This document shows, piece after piece, positions 45,391-56,244 of a DNA stretch of 64,000 nt. The DNA is from Uloborus plumipes (Eukaryota; Arthropoda; Arachnida; Araneae; Uloboridae). Each line of letters starts with the position of its first letter. Position 1 is the stretch's first letter. The notes below the pieces were generated by a model, which saw nothing but the letters and a program-made list of their open reading frames with translations, was not told where the DNA came from and ran no database searches. Location: NCBI GenBank assembly GCA_038373865.1, contig JAXGGA010000022.1, forward strand, positions 416,614-480,613, read 5' to 3'. Both the position numbers and the translations under genes were made by a program.

Positions 45391-46816
45391 TCATTATTAA
45401 ATATCAAGATAATGTCCTACATTGAAAGAAATAAAAGTTATTTTGCACATGAAGATTTCATTTATCAGAAATGTACACAACTAGCGATAAAACGAGAAAA
45501 AGTATTAAGTAGTGTAACGAACATGACTTTTGCATAGTTTGATAAAGATCAATTTGACAACTTTTGAAGGAATAAATCTAATAAAATTTTCGTAAAAAAT
45601 ATTTTACTGTTAATAGTCATGTTGAACACATTTAGTCTGTTAAGTTATGGAAAATTTAAAAAGTTTCATACGTTGTTTACTTGCGCCAGTATATTTTTTC
45701 GATTTTCATTTGAAAATTTAATTAATAATATTATTCGTGAAAACAAACTTCTCATAGTCCACCTGTATTACGACAAAATACCTATAATTATATGCACAAA
45801 ACAAAAAAATAGTGTAAAATGTACGAAATAAAAAATCTATTTTTACACGCCGTGCAGTTTTTTGTTTTTGAAAAAGAGTTAAAGTTATAGAGAAGTCTAA
45901 AGTCAACGCCTCTTGCATGCAAAAATTAGTTTAAACTTAAAACTGAAATGATATTTTAAAAATACTTCTAGATAATTTAACTTTTGTCTCAATGTTCGAG
46001 TTCATTTTTAAAATAATGAATTTTCACATTAAAATATTATCTACCGTTGAGCTTTAACTGTGGAAAACAAACACATCTTTTGAAATGCTTTTTAAATTTC
46101 AGATTTTTCTGCAGCTTCAATATTTACGTTTTAAAGTCCAGACTCTTCTCGTTTAATACTTTCAATACCTATTTGCAAATAAATTGGATTAATTTCGAAC
46201 ATGGGTTTCAGATCTTTAAATGAAGAACATTCCTTTACATTTCATGTAATGAAGAAGAATATTTTAAAAAGTTTGGAAAAATGATACGTAATAATGATTT
46301 ACATTAGAAAATGTTACATTGTTGTTTCAAAACTCTTAATCCTCTTCTAAACGAGTATCCTTCCATAACATGGACACTTAATCGAAGAGCTTGGTGCCTC
46401 AGATAATATCTTTAATAAACATTATAATCTTCTAGTGTCTACTTGAGAAAGTACTTTAAGTATTTTACATTTTTGTTTTTGTTTTGCAACTACTTATCGA
46501 GCTTTTGGGAACATTATTGATATATTTGAGCAGATAAAATTTATTCATATACGTTTTTCCAAAATTTGCGTCAATATGTTTTAAATATATATCTTTTAAA
46601 AATAAACAAGAAGTAAAGGCACAAAAGCTGAAAAAGTGTATATGATATCCTTGCATCAAACAAAAACTTGCTTACATTTTTTAAAACAACTACAATATAA
46701 ATTTACTTTATGAGAGGTATTTAAACATTAATCCCTTGCAGTTTTACAAGCGCACGAAGTAAATAAATTAGAATAATTTGTCAATTTCATTTTCCGTTGA
46801 ATACATTTTTGAATTT
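45391..46816. other. AT-rich non-coding DNA
   Basis: Only short, low-complexity frames. Nothing recognised. Confidence 0.5.
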
Positions 46817-46818
46817 TA

Positions 46819-47168
46819 CACTGTAAAAAACGAATGTTGTGTTTACAGTATAATACAGCTAATTTTATAGTAATAAACTGTAAAAAATTGCTAATTTTAC
46901 AGCAATAAACTGTAAAGATGCTAATTTTACAGTTTATTACCGTGCATTCTAAAATTTTAAACTAGAACCTCTGTTGGCAGTATTGTACTGTTGTTTTTAC
47001 AGTATAATACAGCTAAATGTTACGACAATAAACTGTAAAATTGCTAACTTTACAGTAAGAAACTGTAAAATTGCTAGTTTTACAATTTATTACTGTGCAT
47101 TTTACAGTTTAAAATTGGACCTCGGCTGCCAGTATTATACTATAAAAACAACAGTTGATTTTTTGCAG
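46819..47168. mobile_element. MITE of the ACTGTAAAA family, copy 2 (350 bp)
   Basis: Same internal phrases and ends as 21,880-22,288, with TA at 46,817-46,818 and 47,169-47,170. The right end reads TTTTTTGCAG instead of TTTACAGTG. Confidence 0.85.
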
Positions 47169-47170
47169 TA

Positions 47171-47657
47171 CAATTACTAAAAATTTCTTTCTAGTGAACT
47201 CGCCATCCATTTCAGGAAAAATAACATAACACATCAACCTTTTATTTATAGGAACAGTAGAAGCTAAGAAATAACATAGCGATTAGAGTTACGCAATATG
47301 GATCTCAATCCGGAAGTTATTTGCAGAATCCAACTGCATCAATTTTAAAAAGAAATCTAATTTGATTTGAGGTTTACTTGTTTTCAAAGTATTCATTTCC
47401 AGAATGGATTGTATTCGATACATGACTAGTTCCAAACTTTACATTCCTTTTCGTGAGACCGGGTTTTATTTTAAGAAAGCATGAATTATTATTGGAGTTT
47501 TGAGGGAGAATAATTTTAGTATTCAGTCTAGGTGATGATACCAGAATTGACGTCATCGATAAGAAAAATTTTGTTTAATTTCGAATTTGTTTTTTTTTTT
47601 AATAACCACATGCCCGTTTTGATATGTTTCAACATTTGAACTTTGAAATTAAACATG
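47171..47657. other. non-coding spacer between two related MITEs
   Basis: No gene recognised. Confidence 0.5.
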
Positions 47658-47659
47658 TA

Positions 47660-47979
47660 TACTGTAAAAAATGAGTTGTATTTACAGTATAATACAGCTA
47701 ATTTTATAGTAATAAACTGTAAAACTCGCTAATTTTATAGTTATAAACTGTAAAATTGTTAATTTTACTGTTTATTACCGTGCATTTTACAGTTTTAAAC
47801 TGAAACCTCAGCTGAAAGGATTATACTGTTGTTTTTACAGTATAATACAGCAAAACTTTACGGAAATAAACTGTAAAATTGTTAATTTTACGGTTTATTA
47901 CTGCGCATTTTGCAGTTTTAAATTGTAGTCTCGGCTGACAATATTATACTGTAAAAACAACAGTTCATTTTTTGCAGTG
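47660..47979. mobile_element. MITE of the ACTGTAAAA family, copy 3 (320 bp)
   Basis: Same family as 46,819-47,168 and in the same orientation, with TA at 47,658-47,659 and 47,980-47,981. It is shorter through loss of one internal palindromic unit. Confidence 0.85.
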
Positions 47980-47981
47980 TA

Positions 47982-48800
47982 TAAAATTAAAAGTTAAAAT
48001 ATTTTTCTAACAATCATAATTACATTACATACTAAAAATATGTAATAATAATTACAGCACAAACAAGTCAATTTTGTCTTACTTAATCGGGATGACTAAT
48101 TTTCATCTCGTGTTCTGGATACTCGATATCCGTTACAAAGATTAAAAAAGAAAAAAAATATGTATTCTAAAAATAATATTGTAATTCAAATTATTGTTTT
48201 CTCAGTCTTGAAATTTTATTTCTTTGTTTTCAAATTTCCAAACTTTTTCCGCTTTGGCTGCATTTTTTTTGAAGAAAAATAAATTAATATTTGCATATTT
48301 TCAGTAGAAGTGGATAAACATCACAATAGATAACATAGTAAGAACTCAACATTTTTGGACAAACGTTCAACTGCAAATCTACGTGTAAGATTAAAAAACT
48401 ACACTTTTGTCTGTAAATTTTATCTTCCAGCTCATAACTATGAATGAGTTTAAAGACGCACGTTTATTATTTTAAAGAAGTAAGAAAAATAATCGGTCCA
48501 CCGGACTTTTTTCTATAAATTGAACTTATTTTTAGAGCCAATTGATTATATTTATTCTTACGCTTTATACTTACTGAATTGTTACCATAAACTATTATTT
48601 AAGTATAAGAATTATTAATTTTTGATTTCATTTTTTGTTACTTAAAATTTATTCCGATACAATTTTGCAGAATGACCGTCAATGTCTTACTATAGACGAA
48701 TAATATCAATGTTGCAAAACTGGCACGTTTTAATGATAACATAAAATGTTGCGGAAGGAGAAATAAAAAGACCTAAACCCCTCTTAAAAAGCAGTTAATA
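47982..48800. other. AT-rich non-coding DNA
   Basis: Nothing recognised. Confidence 0.5.
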
Positions 48801-48802
48801 TA

Positions 48803-49453
48803 CAGGGTGTCCACTCCAATCGTGGACCAATAGCTAATTTCTAAACCGTTAGAGATAAGCATATAGTTTATTTCGGAAAAAATCTCCAAATTATGAAAGG
48901 AATTTTGGGTCTATTCAATGTTTTTCAAAAAATCAAATTTTGAAAGAGTTACGAAATTTAAATTTTTATACAGCCCCCCAGTCCTATCAATCATATTTAG
49001 TAAAACATTCTTGACACTGTAACGTTTAAAACTAAAAAAAAATCACTCTTCTACCACAAAAATTGACCGAGTTATGACGTTTTGAAAAATCAAGATTTTG
49101 AAGGATTTCGCATACAGTCCCTTGAGCGATCTCTCAATGACGTCAAGAAACAATGCAAAATCTTGATTTTTCAAAACGTCATACCTCGGTCAATTTTTGT
49201 GGTAGAAGAGTGATTTTTTTTTAGTTTTAAACGTTACAGTGTCAAGAATGTTTTACTAAATATGAATGATAGGACTGGGGGGCTGTATAAAAATTTAAAT
49301 TTCGTAACTCTTTCAAAATTTGATTTTTTGAAAAACATTGAATAGACCCAAAATTCCTTTCATAATTTTGAGATTTTTTCCTAAATAAACTATATGCTTA
49401 TCTCTAACGGATTAGAAATTAGCTATTGGTCCACGATTGGAGTGGACACCCTG
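48803..49453. mobile_element. 651-bp foldback MITE (family F650), copy B
   Basis: Nearly identical to copy A at 9,799-10,449, with TA at 48,801-48,802 and 49,454-49,455. The central spacer has the same orientation as in copy A. Arms of about 300 bp pair with few mismatches. Confidence 0.92.
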
Positions 49454-49455
49454 TA

Positions 49456-50064
49456 TATGTTACTTATAGAGTTACATTTTATGTTTGATATATTTGCCAA
49501 ATTTGAGATGTTTATTGAAGTTTATGCAATTCAACTTCGACAAAGAATATACGATTTTTATTGAGCTTAATTGAGAATTGTTAAGCTATGACATACTACT
49601 TTTTTTATTCATTTCGCCATTTCTTTTTATGCAGTGTAATCCCCTTGCATCTTATGAGTTCTATTAATTTTCATGAACATTCTGGATATTAATTTAAGTT
49701 AATGTAATAGCTAGTATTTTTTTAAAACTTTGATACTGGTAAAGCAACTTTTAAAAACTTTTCATAATTAAAATCCCAATAAAATTCACAGAATGTAATT
49801 TTTGGAAATAATAAGCAATATTAACTGTCAATGAAAAAAGTTGAAATTGCATCAAACTTCCAACTGTGCAACATTGTAAGTTGCATTCTGTTATTTAGAA
49901 AGAAATGTTTCCTTCGTGAAACATTTCTTAACTCTCTAATTCCCACCATGACTTGGAAGGCACATCAAATTTCATTATTATATTACCCTGTTGGAGTGCT
50001 AATTTTTTATTGATCAGGTTGACTTGAGTGATGGAATACGGCTATTTTATCTTTAGGTTTTTAT
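49456..50064. other. AT-rich non-coding DNA
   Basis: Nothing recognised. Confidence 0.5.
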
Positions 50065-50445
50065 GGGCATATCACCCTTCAACTTTGCTACAACTTTGAT
50101 GCGCTTCTTCCATATAATCAGGCAGCAGCAATCCTTTGGCCTGATGAAGTTAAAAAAAAAAAAAAAAGAAAAACAATATGGCCGTCTATAGCTATATTAT
50201 GCACGTGGAGACATTATATAGAGTGGATGAAAACATGAGAATAACTTCAGGTAGATTATTAATAACATATTTTTATTTAAAAAACTTATAAATATTTGTT
50301 TCATAGAAACTTTCTCGTTATCATTGTTTTTAGCCGATTCAACTCTCTCTTTGAGAGCCTGGAAACCCTGATGAACTTCTTTCGGTTGAAGCGCATCGAA
50401 GTTGTAGCAAATTTAAAGAGATTTTGCTACGTGTGATATGCGCTT
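50065..50445. mobile_element. about 380-bp MITE with imperfect inverted arms
   Basis: The left arm GGGCATATCAC then TTTGCTACAACTTTGATGCG (to about 50,105) is mirrored at the right by GCGCATCGAAGTTGTAGCAA and GTGATATGCGC (about 50,388-50,443). The right arm contains a short extra insert. The spacer holds a poly-A run (50,152-50,168). The target duplication was not resolved. Confidence 0.6.
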
Positions 50446-50849
50446 TAGATTTCTGGGACTGATACAAGTCAATATTTCAATTAAAGAATCAAAGCTATTA
50501 AAAAGTATTAAAAAAATCCTTAAAAACAAAAATTCCACCTTATCTTTGTTAGAAGTTTCATTTTTAACAGTCGGTGCAAGGAAAATATTATTTGGGAAGT
50601 AGAGGTTTAAAATGTCTCAGATAAAAATTTTAGAGTGAAAAAAATATTGTTGACAAGAGGATAGATCTAAAAATTGAATAAAGGACAAAATATATACATA
50701 TACTCCCGGAAAAATCATTTCTTTACTAAATAACGGGAAAAACTCAGTAAAAAACGAAGTAAAATAATTCGTCATTAACATTTCAGAAGATTTCGAGAAT
50801 ACGGCAATAAAAAAGAGATAACGAGAACTGGAATTCCAGAAGAATGTTT
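50446..50849. other. AT-rich non-coding DNA
   Basis: Nothing recognised. Confidence 0.45.
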
Positions 50850-51300
50850 CGACGTGCGAAGAAATCCATCCTTCATTTTCTTTCTCTTAGTCTTAGAGGA
50901 AGCTATTCCCATTAGCGCTCAGAACAGGGCTCACCGCGCCTCGGAACGTGAAGAAATTCGGGCACAGGGAACTCAAAATCATGCAGATGTCATATGATTT
51001 AGAATGTGGAAAAACCGATGGCACGCTCACTGCCATAGTAACCGAACCCCAAACACTTACTCCAGCCAGGAGCGGAAAAAATCTATATCCTCTTTTGTAG
51101 CCATGCTTCGTTTGCTGGCCAATGTTTCAGCATATGGTTACATTTCGCAGAGCTTGATGAATTAAAACCAAAAAATGAATGTACTAGTGTCTCTCTCTCC
51201 GCGGTTACTGTCCGTGCTAGGCGCCGATGGGAGAAAGAGCTACTGTTTTTTGGGGACGATCCAAAACGTCGAGTACAGCTAGTATCAATCCAGTGAACCG
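50850..51300. other. GC- and CpG-elevated island, unassigned
   Basis: Balanced composition over about 450 bp, with CpG-containing strings (CACCGCGCCTCGG, CTCCGCGG, GGCGCCGATGG) and a CCAAT box at about 51,118. No long open frame. No inverted repeat or partner copy in the window. Candidates are a promoter or first exon of a host gene, or an old repeat. Confidence 0.35.
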
Positions 51301-52204
51301 TGTTATACAGTATGCAGATGAAATTCCACTAATAAAATATTCCTCATCTGAGTATAGCCGTTTTTGACCTAAATATGAAAGACCGGGGCTTTTCTTTTTT
51401 TAAAGTTGTTGCCTTTGTTCTTTTATTGGATTATACGAGTGATAGTAAGATCAGAACTTGATTACCGCAAGGGCACGCGGGGCACAGGCCTCTCCTCTTG
51501 GATTTCAGGGGACCCAAAATCCCCTTACTTTATCATACTAACTGCAAATTTCCATGCTGGGAGGGAAAGAATTCGATGCTAAAACTTTAATAAATAATTT
51601 TTATGTTAAAAACTTTTATTTCTCCAAAAAATTATTTATATTGTTTTGCCTTGAATGTTTTTTTTCTGTAAATAATCTCTGAGAAAACTTTTTATAAGTC
51701 CTTCAACAATTAAATAATTCTTTTGAATCTATTATTTCGACGTATATTTTTGTTTCAAGAATTTGATAGCATTATTATTTTTTCTTTTTTAGTTTGATCT
51801 TTGCACAAAACTTTATATTATTCTGGTATTATAAGATTTTTTTACTTATAACTGGTATGAGAAGGGGGGCGAGGACCCTGAAATAGAAATGTGCCCCATG
51901 TCCAATATCAAAATGATCGTGCTCTGAGTAAGATATATATACAAGAGGGGTCCTGTTATTTTAATAGCGAGTTTTAAACTTTAAAAAACAAATTATTAAG
52001 TGTTCACAAAATATCCCTTGTTTTGAAATGTGTTTTTTACATTTCAAACTAACATACAGTTATTTTCGTAATCTAAAAAAGTGGTGATTATTGTTTGCAC
52101 TTGGCTTATTAGTAGGTGTTGAGTAATGCTAAGGGATATATTAAATATAAACTGTTGTTTATTACATTTTCATAGGTAGCAACGGATGACTGAAAATAAT
52201 TAAA
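51301..52204. other. non-coding DNA with a possible old element at about 51,470-51,905
   Basis: A GGGGCACAG...GGATTTCAGGG string at about 51,479-51,510 is loosely mirrored by CCCTGAAATAGAAATGTGCCC at about 51,877-51,897. This could mark a degraded inverted-repeat element, but the ends do not align cleanly. Confidence 0.3.
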
Positions 52205-52589
52205 TGTGTACACTCCCGATTATCCGTGGAATCGGATGGCACGGGTATCGCGGATAATCCGAAAAAAATCATAAAACAACGGGTAAAGAAGATAAAAAAT
52301 GTCTTTTGCTAAAAAATAACTGCATTACACTTAAAACGTGATATGTACAAACAGTGACGATAGGTACAGCATAAAAAATTATTTGTATTTGGGGTTCTCA
52401 AGCCTATAAAATTCATAAAAAAGTGGTACTTACGATAATACCCAGGTAAAATAAATTTGATGAAGTATACCGTACTCTTGGGTAAGAAATGTTAAGGAAA
52501 AACAAAATTTAAATTCGTCTTTTTCGAAAAAATCAGTAATTGTGTTGGTTTCTTTCCCAGGACACTCGCGGATAACCGAAAGTTTACTG
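52205..52589. mobile_element. pogo/Tigger-like non-autonomous element
   Basis: The left end contains ACTCCCGATTATCCGTGGAA and the right end CGCGGATAACCGAAAGTTTAC then TG. These are the familiar inverted ends of pogo/Tigger-type elements (CAGTAAACTCCCGATTATCC-like). Another copy with the same end lies at 61,137-61,883. No transposase. Confidence 0.6.
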
Positions 52590-52725
52590 CATAAAATCCT
52601 CCTCACTTTTGACTATTATTCTAAACATTTTTAAACAAAATAGTGTTGACCATTGTTATAACTAATTATTATATCAGGAATTTAATTGTTTGAAAAAAAA
52701 GCAACTTTCTCTGTGAGCACTATTA

Positions 52726-52942
52726 CTGTAAAGGCCTTTTTATTCGCGAGGCCTTAATTTTCGCGATTTTCGCGAGCCCTTCGTAATCGCGAAAATTTAG
52801 GCCTCGCGAATTTTTTTTTACTTTGGACTTTTTCAACTTTCGGTTCTGTACATGCAAAATTCGCGAAATTTTCGGCCCGCGAAATCACCGATATATTCAT
52901 TTTCGCGAAAATTACGGCCCGCGAAATTAAAGGCCTTTACAG
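52726..52942. mobile_element. 217-bp palindromic MITE rich in TTCGCG
   Basis: The ends CTGTAAAGGCCTTT and complement lie inside TA at 52,724-52,725 and 52,943-52,944. The body consists of repeated TTTTCGCGA and CGCGAAAAT strings in both orientations, giving a dense cluster of CGCG sites in AT-rich DNA. Non-coding. Confidence 0.82.
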
Positions 52943-52944
52943 TA

Positions 52945-53994
52945 TTGGACGGTCAATAATGTTATGTAATATCAAAATGCTTTCTAACCGATCAATATTT
53001 CAACCTGAAGTTTCTGCCTGATCTGTCTGTTTAGACCAGATAATGTAATGTACGCATATAATAGTGATAATAAAAGAACATTGAAATTGTTGTTCTCATC
53101 TTTAGGGAAAAAGTATAGTTTTGAAATTTAGAGGAAACATTTTCGATTTTTGTTTTCTTTTCGATCTGGACGTCTGTTTAAAACATGAAAAACTTACTTT
53201 TAAGGTCTCTGTTGCTAATAGTAAAATTTATTTGTTATTATATTTTTCTTTTCATATTTTCTACTGCTTATGTATTAGGAAAGTAAATCAGCATGTGCAA
53301 TTCTTCATTCTTTTCCAGCCCATGACAATTAATGTATTTTTAAAGTTGTACTTCATAATAATAATGATATTCAAATTATGTGTTTTTCTTTAGTCCATGA
53401 TTATCGTTTTAAACTGCGCAGACGCTTGAATTTTTCGGTTCGTTTAACATGAAAACTCATTTGAAACAAAACGAATCATCTATATAAAAAAGAAATCTGA
53501 TAAAATAGCACAATAATAAAATCTAATACAAGAGGATTAAAAAAAATGTCCTTATTTTTATTTTTCTAATTCAGATTAGTTTCTTCGAAGCTAGAAAAAA
53601 ACAACAAGAAGAAAAAAAAAAAACTTTTTCTTCTCAGGACACTTATATGGAAAACAATAAAATGAACTTTACTTTTTTTTTCGCTAAATGTTTATTTAAA
53701 AACTTTAAAGAATGCTCTCGCTTTTCTCTTTAATTTACATGGAAAGTAGTTAAGGATCTTAAAAATGTAAAAAAGAAAGGGAGACATTAAATCAGCAAAA
53801 TAAGAGCAGCTAAGACTTCTTTTTTAACATTGGTAAAAATGAAGGTTTGAAAGACTTACCGTTAGTGATCATTTCGTAAAAACATTTAAGTATGCAATCC
53901 GTGAAATTAACTTTGGTATTTTATCAATATCCCAGATATAAGAAAATGTTTACAAAATTAAATTATGTCTTTTTTGATTTGTACGTCTATTATT
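52945..53994. other. AT-rich non-coding DNA
   Basis: A 90-codon low-complexity frame near 53,121-53,393 is not credible as a gene. Nothing else recognised. Confidence 0.5.
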
Positions 53995-54250
53995 GCCGGC
54001 CAGCTTGTCCAGTGGTCAGAGAAGCCCGACTGCGGATGGGGAGAGTTTTTGGGTTCGAATCCAGGCTCAGGCAGGCATGTACTTTTTCTTTACTATGCTT
54101 GTCCTTTCTTTTTTGTGAATGTGTTGTTTAAAGGGTAGGCAACCATTCACAGATAAACGGGTTCTGATGGCATGTGCGTATGGTGAAAGTTGGACTTAAA
54201 ATGAAATCTACCCCAAAATCAGAACGACGTTAGGTTCAAGAACGGTGATT
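53995..54250 (+). mobile_element. tRNA-derived SINE (SINE type 2)
   Basis: It starts GCCGGCCAGCTTGTCCAGTG GTCAGAG (A-box region), and GGGTTCGAATCC (B-box) follows about 40 bases later. A tRNA-unrelated body of about 180 bp continues, ending in an AT-rich tail with TTTTATTAG. The body is unlike that of the SINE at 7,232. Part of the head is in an open frame only by chance. Confidence 0.75.
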
Positions 54251-55105
54251 TTAATTTTATTAGTATGTAGAATCTTAATCCGCATCGATACATGAGTTAT
54301 TCTGTAAAAAATAAAATAATTCACAGTTATTTAGCAGTTTTAAAAGAGTACGAAACAAATCCATATAGTGGAGGAGCAACTGGTCAAATTTTTAATTCCG
54401 TGCGCTTTTTGTGATACAATTATGACATTTGGTTTTTCTGAAAGGTATTGGCACCAGGAATATGAATTCGGATGTTGCCACCCCCAAAAATAGTGCAGGG
54501 GGGCGTAAGGGGGGCCAAAGTTTCTTCACTAAAATAATTATATCTTCATTATTTCATGGCTTACAACCAGTTTTCAAAGCGTAAAATGCTTAAATCCACT
54601 TAATAATAACATTATAAAGCATAAAAAGCTGAATTCAAATTGCTGCCACGTGTTTCGGAGCTATTAAGAGCTGTTTTTTCAGTGTATATAATGAGAGCTT
54701 ATGAATGAAAATTCATCCGGCTGAAGGTGTTTTTTTCATTAAATACAGGTGCCTGGTTATCAAGCCCATCATTTGGACAACCGGGGGGGGAGGGGTTGCC
54801 GCCTCTCCCCCCCTTTTAGAAACAAAATGCAAATGCACATTTGTGTATGCATTTATCCTTCAACACATAGTACACATTGAATTTGCACTTTTGCCCGGAA
54901 CTGTAATCGACCCCCGGAGGGGGGGGGGGAGGGGAGGAATTTAATGTATTTATTTATTTATTTTTGATCAGAGAGAGGAGTTCAATTGTCCCCGCTAATC
55001 TGATAACTTGTTCCTCTTAAATAGCAATTTTTTTCGTCATTTTTCGCCCGTACATTTTTTTGTAGCTTAAAGCACTGCTAAAGGGAAGTTTTTACAGCCA
55101 CAAAT

Positions 55106-55247
55106 CTGTACTTCAGAACCAGACTAACGTAAGTCCATTTTCGTCATTTTTCAGTAGAGGGGAAAAACAATGTATTCGACAATCGTTTTTCCCCTCTACT
55201 GAAAAATGACGAAAATGGACTTACGTTAGTCTGGTTTTGAGGTACAG
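55106..55247. mobile_element. 142-bp palindromic MITE (family P142), copy 2
   Basis: Same ends and length as 7,906-8,047. AAAT is duplicated at 55,102-55,105 and 55,248-55,251. The right arm of the palindrome preserves the empty site (CAGCCACAAATGTGCTTTAA in left-arm orientation), which proves the insertion and its 4-bp duplication. Confidence 0.95.
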
Positions 55248-55757
55248 AAATGTGCTTTAACTAATATAAGCTAGTGATACTCATTGTGTGTGGTATGAAA
55301 TATACCTGAAATATACCTTTAAATTAAAAAAAGAGAGAAAGACTTTTTAAAGTGTATTCACTCAAATAATAATATAGTGACATCATTAATGAGCCCTATT
55401 TTCCCATGGACTGCTTAACATTGTGTTTGTTTCGTTTCTGTTGCTGAGTGTAAAAAGGATTTTGAAACAAACTAAAAATTTGTTGAAACTAAAATGTTTC
55501 ATTTCATTACAATCACTCTACATTTTCAGCTGCATTCATGTGCAAACAAAATAGTTAAATAAAAAAATGAAAGTAGAATTATAATTACAAATAACAACTC
55601 ACACGCAGTCATTTGACAGTAGCATTTGAAAAATATGTAGTAGATATATTTAAATCAACCCATGAATTAATTTTTCATATTCTTGACCGTTTTAAAAAGA
55701 CATTGCTAGGAAGAATTTTAAAACAATAAGTCAAATAATAATAATATATAATACAAA

Positions 55758-56243
55758 TTAAAAATCAGATTCATCTGAACTGCTCTCCTCATACCAGTTA
55801 AAACAGTGATTTTCATCATCTACATCCAAACATTCACGCATGTCCGTGCATGGAAATCCGCTACGTCTGCATTTGTACAGCAATGTACAACATTTACTTT
55901 TTTTGCATGAACATTTTGCTAGTTCTAGAATAGCCAGTGGAGCAGGTTCCATTCTGGTCATCTGGGGAACAAATCTGCTGCCTTGCATTTCCCAACCATA
56001 ACCAGCACCTGGCTGTGGAATATTCGGACATGCAATGACATCATTTTGCCAGATCGTGGCCTGAGTGCTCTCATGATGGCATAGCGAAGAGCTGATTGTG
56101 TTGGTGGCATCTTCTCTGGTTCGGCAACATGAACCAAACAGAGCCAACATCTGATTTAGAACAGCTTGACAGGTAAATTTTGAAAACTGTTCTAATGCAC
56201 CAAAAATATCTTCTGATGGTGTAGAATTAATTCCTAAATTTAC
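55758..56243 (-). pseudogene. C-terminal fragment of a PIN/FEN-like repeat-family gene, left-arm copy
   Basis: The minus-strand frame encodes YGWEMQGSRFVPQMTRMEP, then the Cys cluster CSCKKSKCCTLLYKCRRSGF PC-x3-R-E-C, and ends EESSSDESDF at 55,758. It matches the plus-strand copy ending at 57,782 but has a 3' end that is still open to the natural acidic terminus. Upstream coding (56,150-56,243) is preserved with small deletions and shifts. It cannot make the whole protein because the homology stops at 56,243. Confidence 0.8.
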
Positions 56244-56244
56244 C

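Larger units (their letters stand above)
54373..56243 (-). repeat. left arm of a 4.7-kb imperfect palindrome
   Basis: Reverse complement of 57,309-59,062 over nearly its whole length. It includes the outer GGAGCAACTGG string, the TGCAC...CCCCC-rich stretch, the CACGTGTTTCGG module, a G-rich tract, 3'-flanking sequence and the C-terminal gene fragment. Differences include substitutions, tract lengths, an 11-base replacement near 54,385 and a P142 MITE present only here. Confidence 0.9.

Noticed and set aside
51470..51905. Possible inverted-repeat element
   Set aside because: Arms share only about 20 bases with gaps, and the ends and target duplication cannot be aligned.
52201..52260. Origin of replication or matrix-attachment signal from AT-rich runs
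   Set aside because: AT-richness is general in the window and gives no specific support.
54001..54080. A functional tRNA gene
   Set aside because: It has A- and B-box similarity but no complete cloverleaf, and a SINE body follows. Same for 7,440-7,521.
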